The notes: generated from the letters alone by a model not told the origin. A stretch of 64,000 nucleotides of DNA from Persicitalea sp964500445 (GCA_964500445.1 CAZCOG010000018.1:41047-105046), one strand, 5' to 3'; counted from the first letter of the stretch, positions 8,826 through 17,474 are shown. Translations and numbers: made by a program.

Positions 8826-9048
8826 TGGTTGTACTTTTTTAGAATGGCTAATAGGGCGGGGTTTGATTTTGCCCACAGCAAAGTTGACCAAGCGGAACAG
8901 CAAGCTCAATCAAGAAGCCGATGAAACGGAAGGAAAAGCCGTTGGAATGACCTTAACCGCATCTGACTTTGCAGGTCACCAAATGAGGAAGCCCGGGCCG
9001 GGACAGTACTTTGTCCTGACCCAGACTTCTTTTCACCTTAGATTCTTG

Positions 9049-9432
9049 TCAGTTCAGACTGAGTGAACGGACCGTATTCCAGTTGATCTGTACCGTTCTG
9101 GTAGTTGTCTCCTTACCTACGTTCACCTGAATCGTGTAGCTGCCAGGGGCCAACTGCGACAGGTCGAGGCGCTGGTTGGCACCGTTACGCAGGTCTATGG
9201 AATTGCGGTAGAGTGTGCGAGGACCTTCGAGTATTTCAACGAAGGCATAGCCTGGCTGACGGACAAAGCGTAGTTGCAGCTTGTTGTTGGCAGCCATGTA
9301 CATCGCCATCTTGTCGGTGACTACGTAGGTTGATTTGGCGGTCGGCGCGTTCTCGTTTACCGCGCTGCGGGCGTCAGGGTTGGCGGCCAGGCTCAGGGCG
9401 TAGGCCATGGCGAAAGTCATTAAAGTTTTCAT
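9049..9432 (-). CDS. Small secreted protein with sorting-domain-like C-terminus
   Basis: 127 residues with a short signal peptide (MKTLMTFAMAYALSLAANPDA). The C-terminal part, L-D-L-S-Q-L-A-P-G-S-Y-T-I-Q-V-N-V-G followed by two more strands, follows the L-S-x-L-x-x-G-x-Y-x-x-x-V pattern of type IX secretion C-terminal domains and DUF3244-like proteins. Because the protein is little more than this domain, it may be a stand-alone periplasmic Ig-like protein and not a cargo protein. The start context is GCAATGAAAAC. Function unknown. Confidence 0.65.
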   Translation of the reverse strand: MKTLMTFAMAYALSLAANPDARSAVNENAPTAKSTYVVTDKMAMYMAANNKLQLRFVRQPGYAFVEILEGPRTLYRNSIDLRNGANQRLDLSQLAPGSYTIQVNVGKETTTRTVQINWNTVRSLSLN

Positions 9433-9619
9433 TGCTAGCTAATAGATTTTTGGTAATGAATAAAATGGGTCAAACCACTCAACGGGTTTGGTTATTTAAC
9501 AAGACAAAATTGAGAAGTAGTACTGATAATCAGATAGCTGTATATTCCGAATCGCCCCTATTTTTATCTGGAATGTGCAGAATCAGGTGTGAGTTGAAAA
9601 AGCAGGCGTGGTTTGGAAA

Positions 9620-10393
9620 TTACAGCGAGCCGACCAGCAAAATCAGTTCATAGTTCGTGTCACCTTCAAAATTGGCCTCCTTGAACAGAGCCGTCACTGA
9701 AGTAGCATAGGGCTTAAAACTGTCTTTGACACTTACGCCTAGTAGTTTGCCTGATTCAATATCGCGGGCAGTGATTTTATACTGACCTACCGGAATATCG
9801 TTGAGGTAGTCAATATTTTTGGGAAGCATTCTCACGATTTTAGTTCCGGCACTACCATCAACTAGCGGACCGGCGGGTTCGAGCGTAAGTTCGACGTTCT
9901 CAGCTATCACTTGGTCATACTCACAATGTACCTCGATTTTTCCGCCTAGGGGAAGCGCACTAGCGTCGTCCTGGGCCGCCCGCTTGCCTGTCAGGCGAAA
10001 GACGAAGTTGCGCACAGCGCCATCATACGCCGAAAACACGCGGGAGTCTTCTTCGTATAAAGCCATTCTGAAGTTCTGCCCGTGGTACTTAATGGTCACG
10101 GTGCCGCTGGCGGTGTAAGACCCTTCGGCAATGCCGTTGGGTAGTTGTATCCGGTAGTTGCCGCTGGCATCTGTGTAACCCGTAGTGGTTTTGTTGTAGT
10201 AGTCCGTGCTACTGGCGATGATCTCGGCGTTGGGGACGGGCTTGCCCTGACTATCGACGACCCGGCCTTTTACTATCCTTTTCTGGGTACTTGCTGGCTC
10301 GGGGACAACGGCATCGTTGGCATCTATTTTACAGGAAGAGAAGAGGGTGATGCCAGCCCCAAGCAGCGCGATAAAGAAACTTGTTCGGTACAT
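9620..10393 (-). CDS. Lipoprotein with carboxypeptidase-regulatory-like domain
   Basis: The product is 257 residues with lipobox LFSSC at residue 21. Residues about 40-100 form a carboxypeptidase-regulatory-like (transthyretin-type) domain: V-K-G-R-V-V-D-S-Q-G-K-P-V-P-N-A-E-I, then T-D-A-S-G-N-Y-R. The second half has P-A-G-P-L-V-D-G-S-A-G-T and D-I-P-V-G-Q-Y-K-I-T-A-R, shared almost motif for motif with the lipoprotein at 20219-21022, so the two are paralogues. It is probably on the cell surface or periplasmic. A -7 box lies at 10425-10432. Confidence 0.8.
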   Translation of the reverse strand: MYRTSFFIALLGAGITLFSSCKIDANDAVVPEPASTQKRIVKGRVVDSQGKPVPNAEIIASSTDYYNKTTTGYTDASGNYRIQLPNGIAEGSYTASGTVTIKYHGQNFRMALYEEDSRVFSAYDGAVRNFVFRLTGKRAAQDDASALPLGGKIEVHCEYDQVIAENVELTLEPAGPLVDGSAGTKIVRMLPKNIDYLNDIPVGQYKITARDIESGKLLGVSVKDSFKPYATSVTALFKEANFEGDTNYELILLVGSL

Positions 10394-10424
10394 GATTGAG
10401 AAGAGATTTGTTTGATTGATTTTT

Positions 10425-10432
10425 CAAAACTA
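10425..10432 (-). promoter_or_regulatory. Candidate -7 promoter element TAGTTTTG
   Basis: A perfect TAnnTTTG match on the minus strand, 31 bases upstream of the ATG at 10393, which would give a leader of about 25 bases. Confidence 0.5.
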
Positions 10433-10525
10433 CCCCTTCCTCCCTGGCCGGAAAATCAGCTATGGACCGAACTGTAAGATTGACTCATTGAACTGCGGCA
10501 AAGATAGTTTAGGCTGTGCAGCGTG

Positions 10526-11680
10526 TCATCCCAATTGGCTTGAGCTGGCCCGCATAGGCAACCGAACAACGAACTCCTCCTCAGACTCTTCCACGCTGGG
10601 CGCCGACAGGTCGAGCATCTGGTACTTGGCCACGATATTACTCAAGCCTACGCCATTGGACAGAGAGCGGCTGGTAGTTTTCAGTTGCCGATTGTTCCGC
10701 ACCACCAGCCGCCCGTTTTCATCGGTCTGAATGCTGATTTGCAAAGGCCTCTTGGGCGAGATGACATTGTGTTTTACGGCGTTTTCTACCAGCAATTGCA
10801 ACGTTAGAGGCGGCAGCTGAGCACAAAAGTCTTGCTCTCTAACCGCCACAGTCAGATGCAGCCCCGCGCCGTAGCGCGTTTGCAATAAGTGGTAGTAAGC
10901 CTCAATAAATTCCAGCTCGGAGGACAGCGTTGTCATTTGCTGTTCCGGCCCGTCAGTGCGGTTAGAACGGAGTACGTAGCGGTACACGCCGCTCAGCTTA
11001 TCGACAAATACTTCCGCCTGCCGGGGGTCTTCGCTGATGAGCGAGGATAACGTGTTGAGAGCATTGAACAGAAAATGGGGATTGACCTGGCTTTTGAGTA
11101 CATCGAGCTGACTTTGCAGATTGGCCACCCTGAGCTTTTCCCGCTCCTGCTCCGACTGCGCCAGTTCCGTCTTGTAACGGGATGAATCCTGGCGATGAAA
11201 CACCAATTCATAAACGGTAACGTAAAACAGCGCAACGAAAATGGAGTGAAAAAAGTCGATACCGAATGCGTTGAGCTGGAAGGAATTATTGCCCAACGAA
11301 ATGTGTGTACTCGGTTGTTCACTGATAAAATCCACAAAATGACCGTGTGATATTCCGTATCGGAGGGCATGAAGACACCACGCTAAAACAGCTGTAGCCA
11401 GCATACAGGTCAGCAGTGTAAGGGCCAGTCTGCTTGCAGTGGCCAAGTGCGAAAAAGCGTAGTAGCGGCAATACGTGGCAATGGCTCGGTTCAGATGCCA
11501 GTAAAGGGTAATGGAAACTATCTGAAAACCAAACAGAGCCAGCAATCGGCCCGTGAGCGGTTGTCCAAAGTCATCGTCGACCAGAATGGTCAAAAAGCTG
11601 AACAGCCCAATGCCGACGACCCGGAGCCAGGTGTCAGAAACATGGTGCTTAGTGGAGCGAAACAGGAAGCTTCTGAGCAT
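10526..11680 (-). CDS. LytS-type sensor histidine kinase
   Basis: 384 residues: about four N-terminal membrane segments (residues 20-190), a coiled linker (QSEQEREKLRVANLQSQLD), then the LytS-type His_kinase domain with phospho-acceptor motif N-P-H-F-L-F-N. The ATP-binding part keeps the N-box L-V-E-N-A-V-K-H-N and the G-box G-V-G-L-S-N-I, so it should be active. It is transcribed away from a second kinase and LytTR regulator (11928-13752) and has no regulator of its own beside it. It may feed into that same regulator. Confidence 0.88.
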   Translation of the reverse strand: MLRSFLFRSTKHHVSDTWLRVVGIGLFSFLTILVDDDFGQPLTGRLLALFGFQIVSITLYWHLNRAIATYCRYYAFSHLATASRLALTLLTCMLATAVLAWCLHALRYGISHGHFVDFISEQPSTHISLGNNSFQLNAFGIDFFHSIFVALFYVTVYELVFHRQDSSRYKTELAQSEQEREKLRVANLQSQLDVLKSQVNPHFLFNALNTLSSLISEDPRQAEVFVDKLSGVYRYVLRSNRTDGPEQQMTTLSSELEFIEAYYHLLQTRYGAGLHLTVAVREQDFCAQLPPLTLQLLVENAVKHNVISPKRPLQISIQTDENGRLVVRNNRQLKTTSRSLSNGVGLSNIVAKYQMLDLSAPSVEESEEEFVVRLPMRASSSQLG

Positions 11681-11927
11681 GCCGGGATTTTGAATTGCTA
11701 ACCGACTTTAAAAATAGTGAATCGACCCAATAAGTACCTGCGCTATGGCGCTGTTTCCTGTAAAAAAAGGTGTATGAATTGGCAATAAAGATGTTTGAAT
11801 TGTAAAATCTCCCAATTGTTCCATCCTGCCATTCGAAGCCAAATTTTCGACCCTTGAACACCTGTTTTCGACGCTCCAGGCCTGGGCATTGTGCCTTCCG
11901 CTGCCTTTAACTTATTTTTACTGTCCT
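11681..11927. promoter_or_regulatory. Divergent promoter region of two LytS-type kinases
   Basis: This region separates the minus-strand kinase (start 11680) from the plus-strand kinase (start 11928). It contains the direct repeat at 11844-11872. An AT-rich stretch CTTATTTTTACTG lies 5-20 bases before the plus-strand ATG, with no exact TAnnTTTG. Confidence 0.5.
11844..11872 (+). promoter_or_regulatory. Candidate LytTR operator: direct repeat with 21-bp period
   Basis: TTTTCGAC occurs at 11844-11851 and again at 11865-11872, separated by 13 bases. LytTR-domain regulators typically bind two short direct repeats about two helical turns apart. The site ends 55 bases upstream of the kinase ATG at 11928, which suggests autoregulation. 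A site with the same geometry occurs at 29714-29742. Confidence 0.5.
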
Positions 11928-12974
11928 ATGGAAAAGCGGAACGACATAGCCTTACGATTATTCAGCATTGTGGTGGTGGCGGGGGTAGCCAACTTTGTCT
12001 TTTATCAGCCCGATAACGATGTGCAGCACATCAGCTGGTTGAAAGGCCTGGTCATCAGCCTGATCGAGTGGACTATACTGCTTGAAATTAATCGACTGGG
12101 GGTCCAGTCGGCTCAGCAAAAGTACCCCCGGCTCAACCAGACCAAGCAACGCATCGCGCTGGAAATAGGCTGGCTGCTAATCGCGACGATAGTCCATCGT
12201 GTCATTATTACCTATATCTACGATGTCACGCAGTTTTGGGGCTATCCGCTGCCGGGAGGTACTTATTGGGTCACTACCCTAGTATCTTTTCTATTTACCC
12301 TGCCCGTGGCGGCTATCTATGAGGGAAAACACCTCTACCAACAGTGGTGGGAAACCTACTACGAAGCCGAAAGATTGAAAAAGGAGAATCTTCAGAGTCA
12401 ACTCGATTCGTTAAAATCACAAATCAACCCGCACTTCCTGTTCAACAGCCTGAGTACTTTATCCTCGCTGGTAGCCGAAGATGCCGCCAAGGCCGAACAA
12501 TTTATCGAAGAGCTGGCGTCGGTGTACCGCTATTTGCTTCAAACCAACGAACAGCCTCTGACCACTCTGGAGCAGGAACTTCACTTCATCCGGGCCTATT
12601 TTAATTTATTACAAATGCGTTTCGGGCAAAGTATCGGGCTGGAAATAGCGATAGACACCCGATACCACGCATTTCTGCTGCCACCGCTGACGCTTCAGTT
12701 GCTGGTCGAGAACGCCGTGAAGCACAACGCGGCTCTACCTACCCGGCCCTTATTGATCCGAATTTATTCAGATGAAGCCAATAACCTTTTTGTCCTCAAT
12801 ACCTTGCAAAAGAAAACCAATCTCGTTCCGTCCAACCAGACCGGCTTGCAGAACATCGCCACCAAGTACCGCCTGCTGAAACAGGCCGAAGTGGTGGTGA
12901 AACAAACCGATACGCATTTTCAGGTACTGATCCCGCTTATCCCCAACCTCCCCCATGAACATCCTCATTATTGA
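11928..12974 (+). CDS. LytS-type sensor histidine kinase
   Basis: The start MEKRNDIALRLF was chosen because four membrane segments follow at once (about residues 10-145). Next come a linker helix, the phospho-acceptor motif N-P-H-F-L-F-N-S-L, the N-box L-V-E-N-A-V-K-H-N and the G-box N-Q-T-G-L-Q-N-I. All key residues are present. The 348-residue length is normal for this family. The gene overlaps the following LytTR regulator by 20 bases, marking them as a cognate pair. The direct repeat upstream suggests that the regulator controls its own operon. Confidence 0.9.
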   Translation: MEKRNDIALRLFSIVVVAGVANFVFYQPDNDVQHISWLKGLVISLIEWTILLEINRLGVQSAQQKYPRLNQTKQRIALEIGWLLIATIVHRVIITYIYDVTQFWGYPLPGGTYWVTTLVSFLFTLPVAAIYEGKHLYQQWWETYYEAERLKKENLQSQLDSLKSQINPHFLFNSLSTLSSLVAEDAAKAEQFIEELASVYRYLLQTNEQPLTTLEQELHFIRAYFNLLQMRFGQSIGLEIAIDTRYHAFLLPPLTLQLLVENAVKHNAALPTRPLLIRIYSDEANNLFVLNTLQKKTNLVPSNQTGLQNIATKYRLLKQAEVVVKQTDTHFQVLIPLIPNLPHEHPHY

Positions 12975-13752
12975 AGACGAAGAGGCGACCGCCCGAAAAT
13001 TACAGCGGCTCCTGGCGCAGGTAGCCTCCACCGATACCGTAGTGGGCCAGCTTGCCAGTGTGGAGCAGTCGGTCGAATGGCTCCGCACGCACCCTATGCC
13101 CGAATTGATTTTGATGGATATTGAGCTGGCTGATGGGCAGAGTTTCGAGATATTCAACCAGGTGGCAGTCACTTGTCCGGTCATTTTCACGACGGCTTAT
13201 GACGAATTCGCGCTGAAAGCCTTCAAGGTCAATAGCATCGACTACTTACTCAAACCTGTCCGGGAAGACGACCTACGGAGCGCGCTGGCCAAACTCGAAG
13301 CCCTCAAACAATCCCTGACGCCCAATTTTCAAACCTCCCTGGCGAACCTGCTGCTGCAACTGAATCCCTCGGTTGCTACCCAGGCTGGGAGTAGTCCGGC
13401 CGAGCCCCGGCCGGAACGGACCAGGTTTCTGATCAAGCAGGGGCAGCGGCTGTTTTCGGTGCCTACGGAAGATATTTCGTATTTCTTCACCCGCTCCAAA
13501 ATCGTATTTCTGAAAGCCCACGATGGTCAGGAATGGATGATCGACTACACCATGGACGAACTGGAAAGCATGCTCGGCAGCCGGCGGTTTTTCCGGCTCA
13601 ACCGTCAGGTCATCGCCGAACTGCGGGCCATCGATAAGGTTCATTTGTATTTCAATGGCAAATTGAAGGTATCGCTGCAACCCACTTTTGCGGAGGAAGT
13701 ACTTGTCAGCCGGGAGAAAGCGGGTGATTTCAAACGTTGGTTAGGGGAGTAA
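12955..13752 (+). CDS. LytTR-family response regulator
   Basis: 265 residues. The receiver domain (about 1-120) has the acidic pair IIEDEE at the start, phospho-acceptor Asp55 in L-M-D-I-E-L-A-D-G, and Thr/Lys sites in F-T-T-A-Y-D and L-L-K-P-V. The LytTR DNA-binding domain (about 160-262) has F-L-I-K-Q-G-Q-R-L, then D-I-S-Y-F-F, F-F-R-L-N-R-Q and L-V-S-R-E-K-A-x-x-F-K-R-W. It shares the same layout with the regulator at 32019-32828, so the two are paralogues. It overlaps the kinase gene in front and is followed by a terminator. Confidence 0.92.
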   Translation: MNILIIEDEEATARKLQRLLAQVASTDTVVGQLASVEQSVEWLRTHPMPELILMDIELADGQSFEIFNQVAVTCPVIFTTAYDEFALKAFKVNSIDYLLKPVREDDLRSALAKLEALKQSLTPNFQTSLANLLLQLNPSVATQAGSSPAEPRPERTRFLIKQGQRLFSVPTEDISYFFTRSKIVFLKAHDGQEWMIDYTMDELESMLGSRRFFRLNRQVIAELRAIDKVHLYFNGKLKVSLQPTFAEEVLVSREKAGDFKRWLGE

Positions 13753-13789
13753 AATCCGACGCTTCAGCAGCAAATTAGCACAATTCGGT

Positions 13790-13818
13790 GGCCGTTCCGT
13801 TTCGGGGGCGGCCTTTTT
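13790..13818 (+). terminator. Intrinsic terminator of the kinase/regulator operon
   Basis: A GC-rich stem GGCCGTTCCG pairs with CGGGGGCGGCC across a TTT loop, with one bulge and two G-U pairs. TTTTT follows. It begins 38 bases after the regulator stop codon. Confidence 0.7.
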
Positions 13819-13851
13819 CGTGGAATTTTGGTCAAAAAAATAGACAAAGCC

Positions 13852-15264
13852 ATGAAAAACAAACACCTGATGTACCCCCTGCTGCTGCTTTTTTGCATTC
13901 AGGCACGGGGGCAATTACTCACCCCGATCCAATTGGAAGCCGACTTCGACCGCTTTCGAACGGCCTTGCAGGAGGCGCACCCTGCGCCCTACCGTTACAC
14001 TCCGAAAGGTACTTTCGACTCGCTCCTGGCCGCTACGCAAGCCCGCCTGAATCGCCCCATGAGCCAGCAGGAATTCTACCAAGTGATGACACCTCCGCTG
14101 GTAGCCCTGCACGACGGCCATATTAAATGGATCGTGGCGGGCCGGGATCAACACTACCCCTTCCATACCGACACGCTCTTTCCGTTGAAACTTTATTTTT
14201 TGCAGGATAAAGCGTGGATAGTGGGAAATTATGGTAAGGATACTATTCCCGCCGGCGCCGAGGTACGGGCTATCAACGGTCAGCCGATGGCAGCAATTAT
14301 TGAAAGGCTACTGGCCCAGGGTACCTTTGCCGATGGAAATACTCTCAACGGCAAATATGAAGATCTGAATCATTTCTTCTCCGGCTACTACGCCACCTTC
14401 GTGGACGCTCCGGCAAATTTTGACCTCACCTACCGCTTCGCCGACGCCGATACCACGGTACGCGTCGCTCCGGTAACTCTCGAAGCAATCAAAAAGTACG
14501 AGGGTACCCTCCCTACCGTGGCCCAGAATGCCCGGATTAGTTTTGAGGATAGTACCAAAACAGCCCTGCTAACGATCAGGCGATTCTGGACCGAGGGCGA
14601 CGAACCTTCGTACAAGAAATTTCTCGCGCAGGCTTTTCGGGAAATCAAAGCCCGGAACTGTACCTCGCTGATTCTTGACTTGCGCGACAACGAAGGTGGG
14701 GAGGAAAAATACGGGATAAAACTCTATGAATATTTGGCCCAACGGCCCTTCCGCTACTACGATCGCATCCGTGTCCGGCAAAAAAAAGCGCTCTCCTTCC
14801 CGGCCTACACGCCTAAACTGTACCGGATACTGCGGGGGTTGGTGGTAAAAAAACGGGGGGAAGGCTACGTTTTCACAGCCCAGCGGGGGCTAAAAACCCG
14901 GAAGCCCGAACGCCACGCTTTTGCGGGCAAGCTGTATGTGCTCCTCAACGGGGGTAGTTTCTCCGTCACCACCGAATTCGCTGCCCGCGTCCACGCTGAC
15001 CGCCGGGGCACCTTCATCGGGCAGGAAACGAGCGGGGCCTACGAAGGCGACAACAGCGGCATTTTTGCCATCACCCAACTTCCCAATTCCAAAATTGACC
15101 TGGGGGTGCCCTTATTCGGTTTCTACATGGCCAACCTACCCGCCGACCTGGAAAAGGGGCAGGGCATCCGGCCCGATCATCCGGTAATTCCCTCGATCGA
15201 GGATGTGCTGACGGGCCGGGATCCGGCGATGCAGCATGTCCGACAACTCATTTCAAACCAGTAA
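13852..15264 (+). CDS. S41-family (C-terminal processing-like) peptidase, secreted
   Basis: The start at 13852 (AAAGCCATGAAA) gives a signal peptide ending near QARGQ. After an N-terminal helical part comes a PDZ-like segment (A-E-V-R-A-I-N-G-Q-P-M), then the S41 core. The core has L-I-L-D-L-R-D-N-E-G-G and the nucleophile region L-N-G-G-S-F-S-V-T-T-E-F, followed by F-I-G-Q-E-T-S-G-A. The serine in G-G-S-F-S is the likely catalytic one. It is periplasmic or surface-located. The gene is followed after 15 bases by a barrel-like protein and then by a second S41-like protein, which suggests one transcriptional unit. The substrate is unknown. Confidence 0.88.
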   Translation: MKNKHLMYPLLLLFCIQARGQLLTPIQLEADFDRFRTALQEAHPAPYRYTPKGTFDSLLAATQARLNRPMSQQEFYQVMTPPLVALHDGHIKWIVAGRDQHYPFHTDTLFPLKLYFLQDKAWIVGNYGKDTIPAGAEVRAINGQPMAAIIERLLAQGTFADGNTLNGKYEDLNHFFSGYYATFVDAPANFDLTYRFADADTTVRVAPVTLEAIKKYEGTLPTVAQNARISFEDSTKTALLTIRRFWTEGDEPSYKKFLAQAFREIKARNCTSLILDLRDNEGGEEKYGIKLYEYLAQRPFRYYDRIRVRQKKALSFPAYTPKLYRILRGLVVKKRGEGYVFTAQRGLKTRKPERHAFAGKLYVLLNGGSFSVTTEFAARVHADRRGTFIGQETSGAYEGDNSGIFAITQLPNSKIDLGVPLFGFYMANLPADLEKGQGIRPDHPVIPSIEDVLTGRDPAMQHVRQLISNQ

Positions 15265-15279
15265 TCCATCTATTTATCC

Positions 15280-16101
15280 ATGAAAATATTTCTTTCCACG
15301 GCACTTCTGGTGCTTGGGGGTACCCTGGCCTTTGCCCAGACTCCCGCAAAACCGGCCACATCCTCCGAACTGGAAATCGGCTACCAGCGCGAAACCTTCA
15401 AGATGCGCGACTTGCAGGCTTCGCCTATGCGATATTACGCCAACCTGAACGGTGTCCGCCTTCAATACAATCGACTCACGCCCAGGAACCAATGGCACGT
15501 AGGCATCCAAGCAGGGATAGGTGATTTGGTAGCGCCCGGCCTAGGTATCCGGGGCTTCAAGTTCTCGCCCGAACAGGAGCAGCCGCTCTGGCTGGCACCT
15601 ACCCTGTACAGGGGTCAACTCACGCTGGATTACCTGCGGGCTCTTCGCTCCACCGCCCGCCGCAGTACCTGGCTGGGCGTAGGGCTGCACGAAACGATGG
15701 GTTACGCCGATGGACTGGCGCTCAGTACCTGGGCTTTCAACAGCGCCGAACTGCGGGTACTTTATCAAACCCGCCTGACGCTGGGTCAACGCCACACCCT
15801 TACCACCGGGGCTGCGCTTCCCATCCTGGCGGCAGTGAGCCGGATGCCGTACAGCAATGTGGTTTCGGAACCCAAGCGCTCCGAGGTCGCCAGTTTTTTC
15901 GGGGGTACCCGCTGGGCTACGCTGAACAGCTACCTCAGTCCGGAGATCAAGCTGGACTACCGCTTCGCGTTGAGTCGCCGCATTGCGTTCGGCGTAGGGT
16001 ACCGCTACCAGTGGATGCGGTATCCCGAACCCCGTACCATCCGCACGGCCGACCATACGCTTCATGCATCACTTTTATACCAATTTCAAAAACGCTACTG
16101 A
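15280..16101 (+). CDS. Outer-membrane beta-barrel-like protein, unknown
   Basis: 273 residues with signal peptide MKIFLSTALLVLGGTLAFAQ. The mature part consists of amphipathic strands (LEIGYQRETF, GVRLQYNRL, WHVGIQAGIGD) and ends in LHASLLYQFQKRY. The final aromatic-polar strand is typical of proteins inserted by the BAM complex. I do not recognise a family. It lies between two S41-type peptidases, 15 bases after the first and 2 bases before the second, so a shared envelope function is likely. Confidence 0.75.
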   Translation: MKIFLSTALLVLGGTLAFAQTPAKPATSSELEIGYQRETFKMRDLQASPMRYYANLNGVRLQYNRLTPRNQWHVGIQAGIGDLVAPGLGIRGFKFSPEQEQPLWLAPTLYRGQLTLDYLRALRSTARRSTWLGVGLHETMGYADGLALSTWAFNSAELRVLYQTRLTLGQRHTLTTGAALPILAAVSRMPYSNVVSEPKRSEVASFFGGTRWATLNSYLSPEIKLDYRFALSRRIAFGVGYRYQWMRYPEPRTIRTADHTLHASLLYQFQKRY

Positions 16102-16103
16102 CC

Positions 16104-17135
16104 ATGAAATCCTTTTTCAATAGAACCCTTTGCATACTTTCCCTCCTGGCGGGAGTCACTGCCTGCAACGACCTGACTCTCGGTCCTGAGCCCGCCAGTA
16201 CGCCCGAGACCAACTACGAAATGCTGTGGCAGGAATTCGACCGGATGTACGGTCAGTTTGAAGCCAAAAATATCGACTGGAACGCCATCTATACAAAGTA
16301 CCGGCTTCAGGTTAAGCCCGGTACGACCGACGAAGAACTCTTTACGATCATGACCCAAACCCTGGGCGAGCTCAACGACGGCCACCTCTGGTTGCTGACG
16401 CCCGGCCCTATCTACCGCCGCTACGACAGCGGTCCCGTGTACACGGGCGACGATTTCAGCGCCGCCGTCACCCAAAAGTACGTGCAGGAACCAAAGCAAC
16501 TAACCTCCGCCGAGGGCCTCAACGTACTGTACGGCAAACTACCCGGAAACGTAGGGTACCTCTATTTTGTGGATTTGGGCCAAAATCCCGGTTTCTACGA
16601 GCGAGCTATGGATGAAGTACTGGGTGCCCTAGCCGATACCAAAGGACTTATCGTGGACGTGCGCAACCTGGGTGGCGGGCTGGATCGGTCGAGTCAATAC
16701 GTGGCCGGGCGCTTCGCCAGCGACCGCACACTGTTCATGACCACCCGCTTCCGCAACGGTCCGAAGCACAGCGATTTTACGGCTCCCATCGAATGGTATG
16801 TTGAACCGACGGGCAAAACTCAGTACCTGAAACCCGTCGTGCTGCTGACCAACCGCCTGACTCAAAGCGCGGGGGAAACTTTCGCCCTGGCCATGAACCA
16901 ACTCCCAACCGTAACGCAGCTAGGCGATACGACTTACGGTATTTTCTCCGACAACCCGAAGCGCGAACTCCCCAATGGGTGGATTTACTCCGTCAGCACG
17001 GGCGATTTCCGGGCGGCCGACGGCAAGAGCTACGAAGGTATCGGGGTTGCACCCAGGGTACGGGTATTGAATTCCAAGGAAGACCTCGCCGCCGGACGGG
17101 ACAAGGTACTTGAGGCGGCATTGGGACGATTATAG
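16104..17135 (+). CDS. S41-family peptidase-like lipoprotein
   Basis: The start at 16104 gives MKSFFNRTLCILSLLAGVTAC, an SPII signal. Residues about 30-110 are helical with W-x-E-F-D-R-M-Y, a common opening of S41/Tricorn-core lipoproteins. The core shows G-N-V-G-Y-L-Y-F-V-D-L, G-L-I-V-D-V-R-N-L-G-G-G and L-T-N-R-L-T-Q-S-A-G-E-T-F, where the Ser in Q-S-A-G-E is the expected nucleophile. A C-terminal E-G-I-G-V-A-P-R strand matches the family end. It is paralogous in domain type to 13852-15264 but shorter and lipid-anchored. It is the last gene of the three-gene unit. Confidence 0.85.
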   Translation: MKSFFNRTLCILSLLAGVTACNDLTLGPEPASTPETNYEMLWQEFDRMYGQFEAKNIDWNAIYTKYRLQVKPGTTDEELFTIMTQTLGELNDGHLWLLTPGPIYRRYDSGPVYTGDDFSAAVTQKYVQEPKQLTSAEGLNVLYGKLPGNVGYLYFVDLGQNPGFYERAMDEVLGALADTKGLIVDVRNLGGGLDRSSQYVAGRFASDRTLFMTTRFRNGPKHSDFTAPIEWYVEPTGKTQYLKPVVLLTNRLTQSAGETFALAMNQLPTVTQLGDTTYGIFSDNPKRELPNGWIYSVSTGDFRAADGKSYEGIGVAPRVRVLNSKEDLAAGRDKVLEAALGRL

Positions 17136-17143
17136 TAAAAAAT

Positions 17144-17177
17144 GGAGCCGGGTCTATACATTTATAGACCCGGCTCC
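17144..17177 (-). terminator. Strong hairpin terminator, 15-bp perfect stem
   Basis: GGAGCCGGGTCTATA pairs perfectly with its complement across a four-base loop. On the minus strand it is followed by ATTTTTTAC, a proper T-run, so it best fits termination of the frameshifted minus-strand gene at 17220-17443. On the plus strand there is no T-run, though the hairpin may still protect the 3' end of the S41 operon transcript. Confidence 0.75.
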
Positions 17178-17219
17178 ACCGAACAACCAGCTAGCTTTAT
17201 TGCAAAATACCAGAGTTCG

Positions 17220-17443
17220 TCATTTCTTCACCTTCGCCCGCTCCACTACTGTCACCGCTGAGGCTTTATTCTCGAAACTATTCCTGGCAAAAGTCAGCAC
17301 ATCGACAATTTGTTGGTTCGTCGCTCGATTACTCCCGTTTGTTTCACATTTCCGCCCGTTGGCTCCCCTTTCCAGGTACTGTATAATACGTTTAGGTAGG
17401 TTTGTGTCCGAAATGCTTCCTTGAAAGCAATCTTTTCATCCAT
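17220..17443 (-). pseudogene. Small frameshifted gene, about 74 residues, unknown family
   Basis: From ATG at 17443 the minus strand reads MDEKIAFKEAFRTQTYLNVL, then YSTWKGEPTGGN and VKQTGVIERRTN, and stops early at 17294. A one-base backward shift near 17310 opens a second frame (Q-I-V-D-V-L-T-F-A-R-N-S-F-E-N-K, then A-S-A-V-T-V-V-E-R-A-K-V-K-K) that stops at 17220. Both parts have normal coding character, and together they look like one small helical protein. The strong hairpin with T-run at 17144-17177 lies just downstream in the right orientation. It could be a decayed gene, a sequencing error or a programmed frameshift. I do not recognise the family. Confidence 0.5.
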
Positions 17444-17474
17444 TCAGACTTTTCATTAATTCAAATCGCGAACG

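Noticed and set aside
17110..17424. Plus-strand frame of about 104 codons overlapping the end of the S41 gene
   Set aside because: It runs through the terminator hairpin and opposite the frameshifted minus gene, and its sequence has no protein-like pattern.
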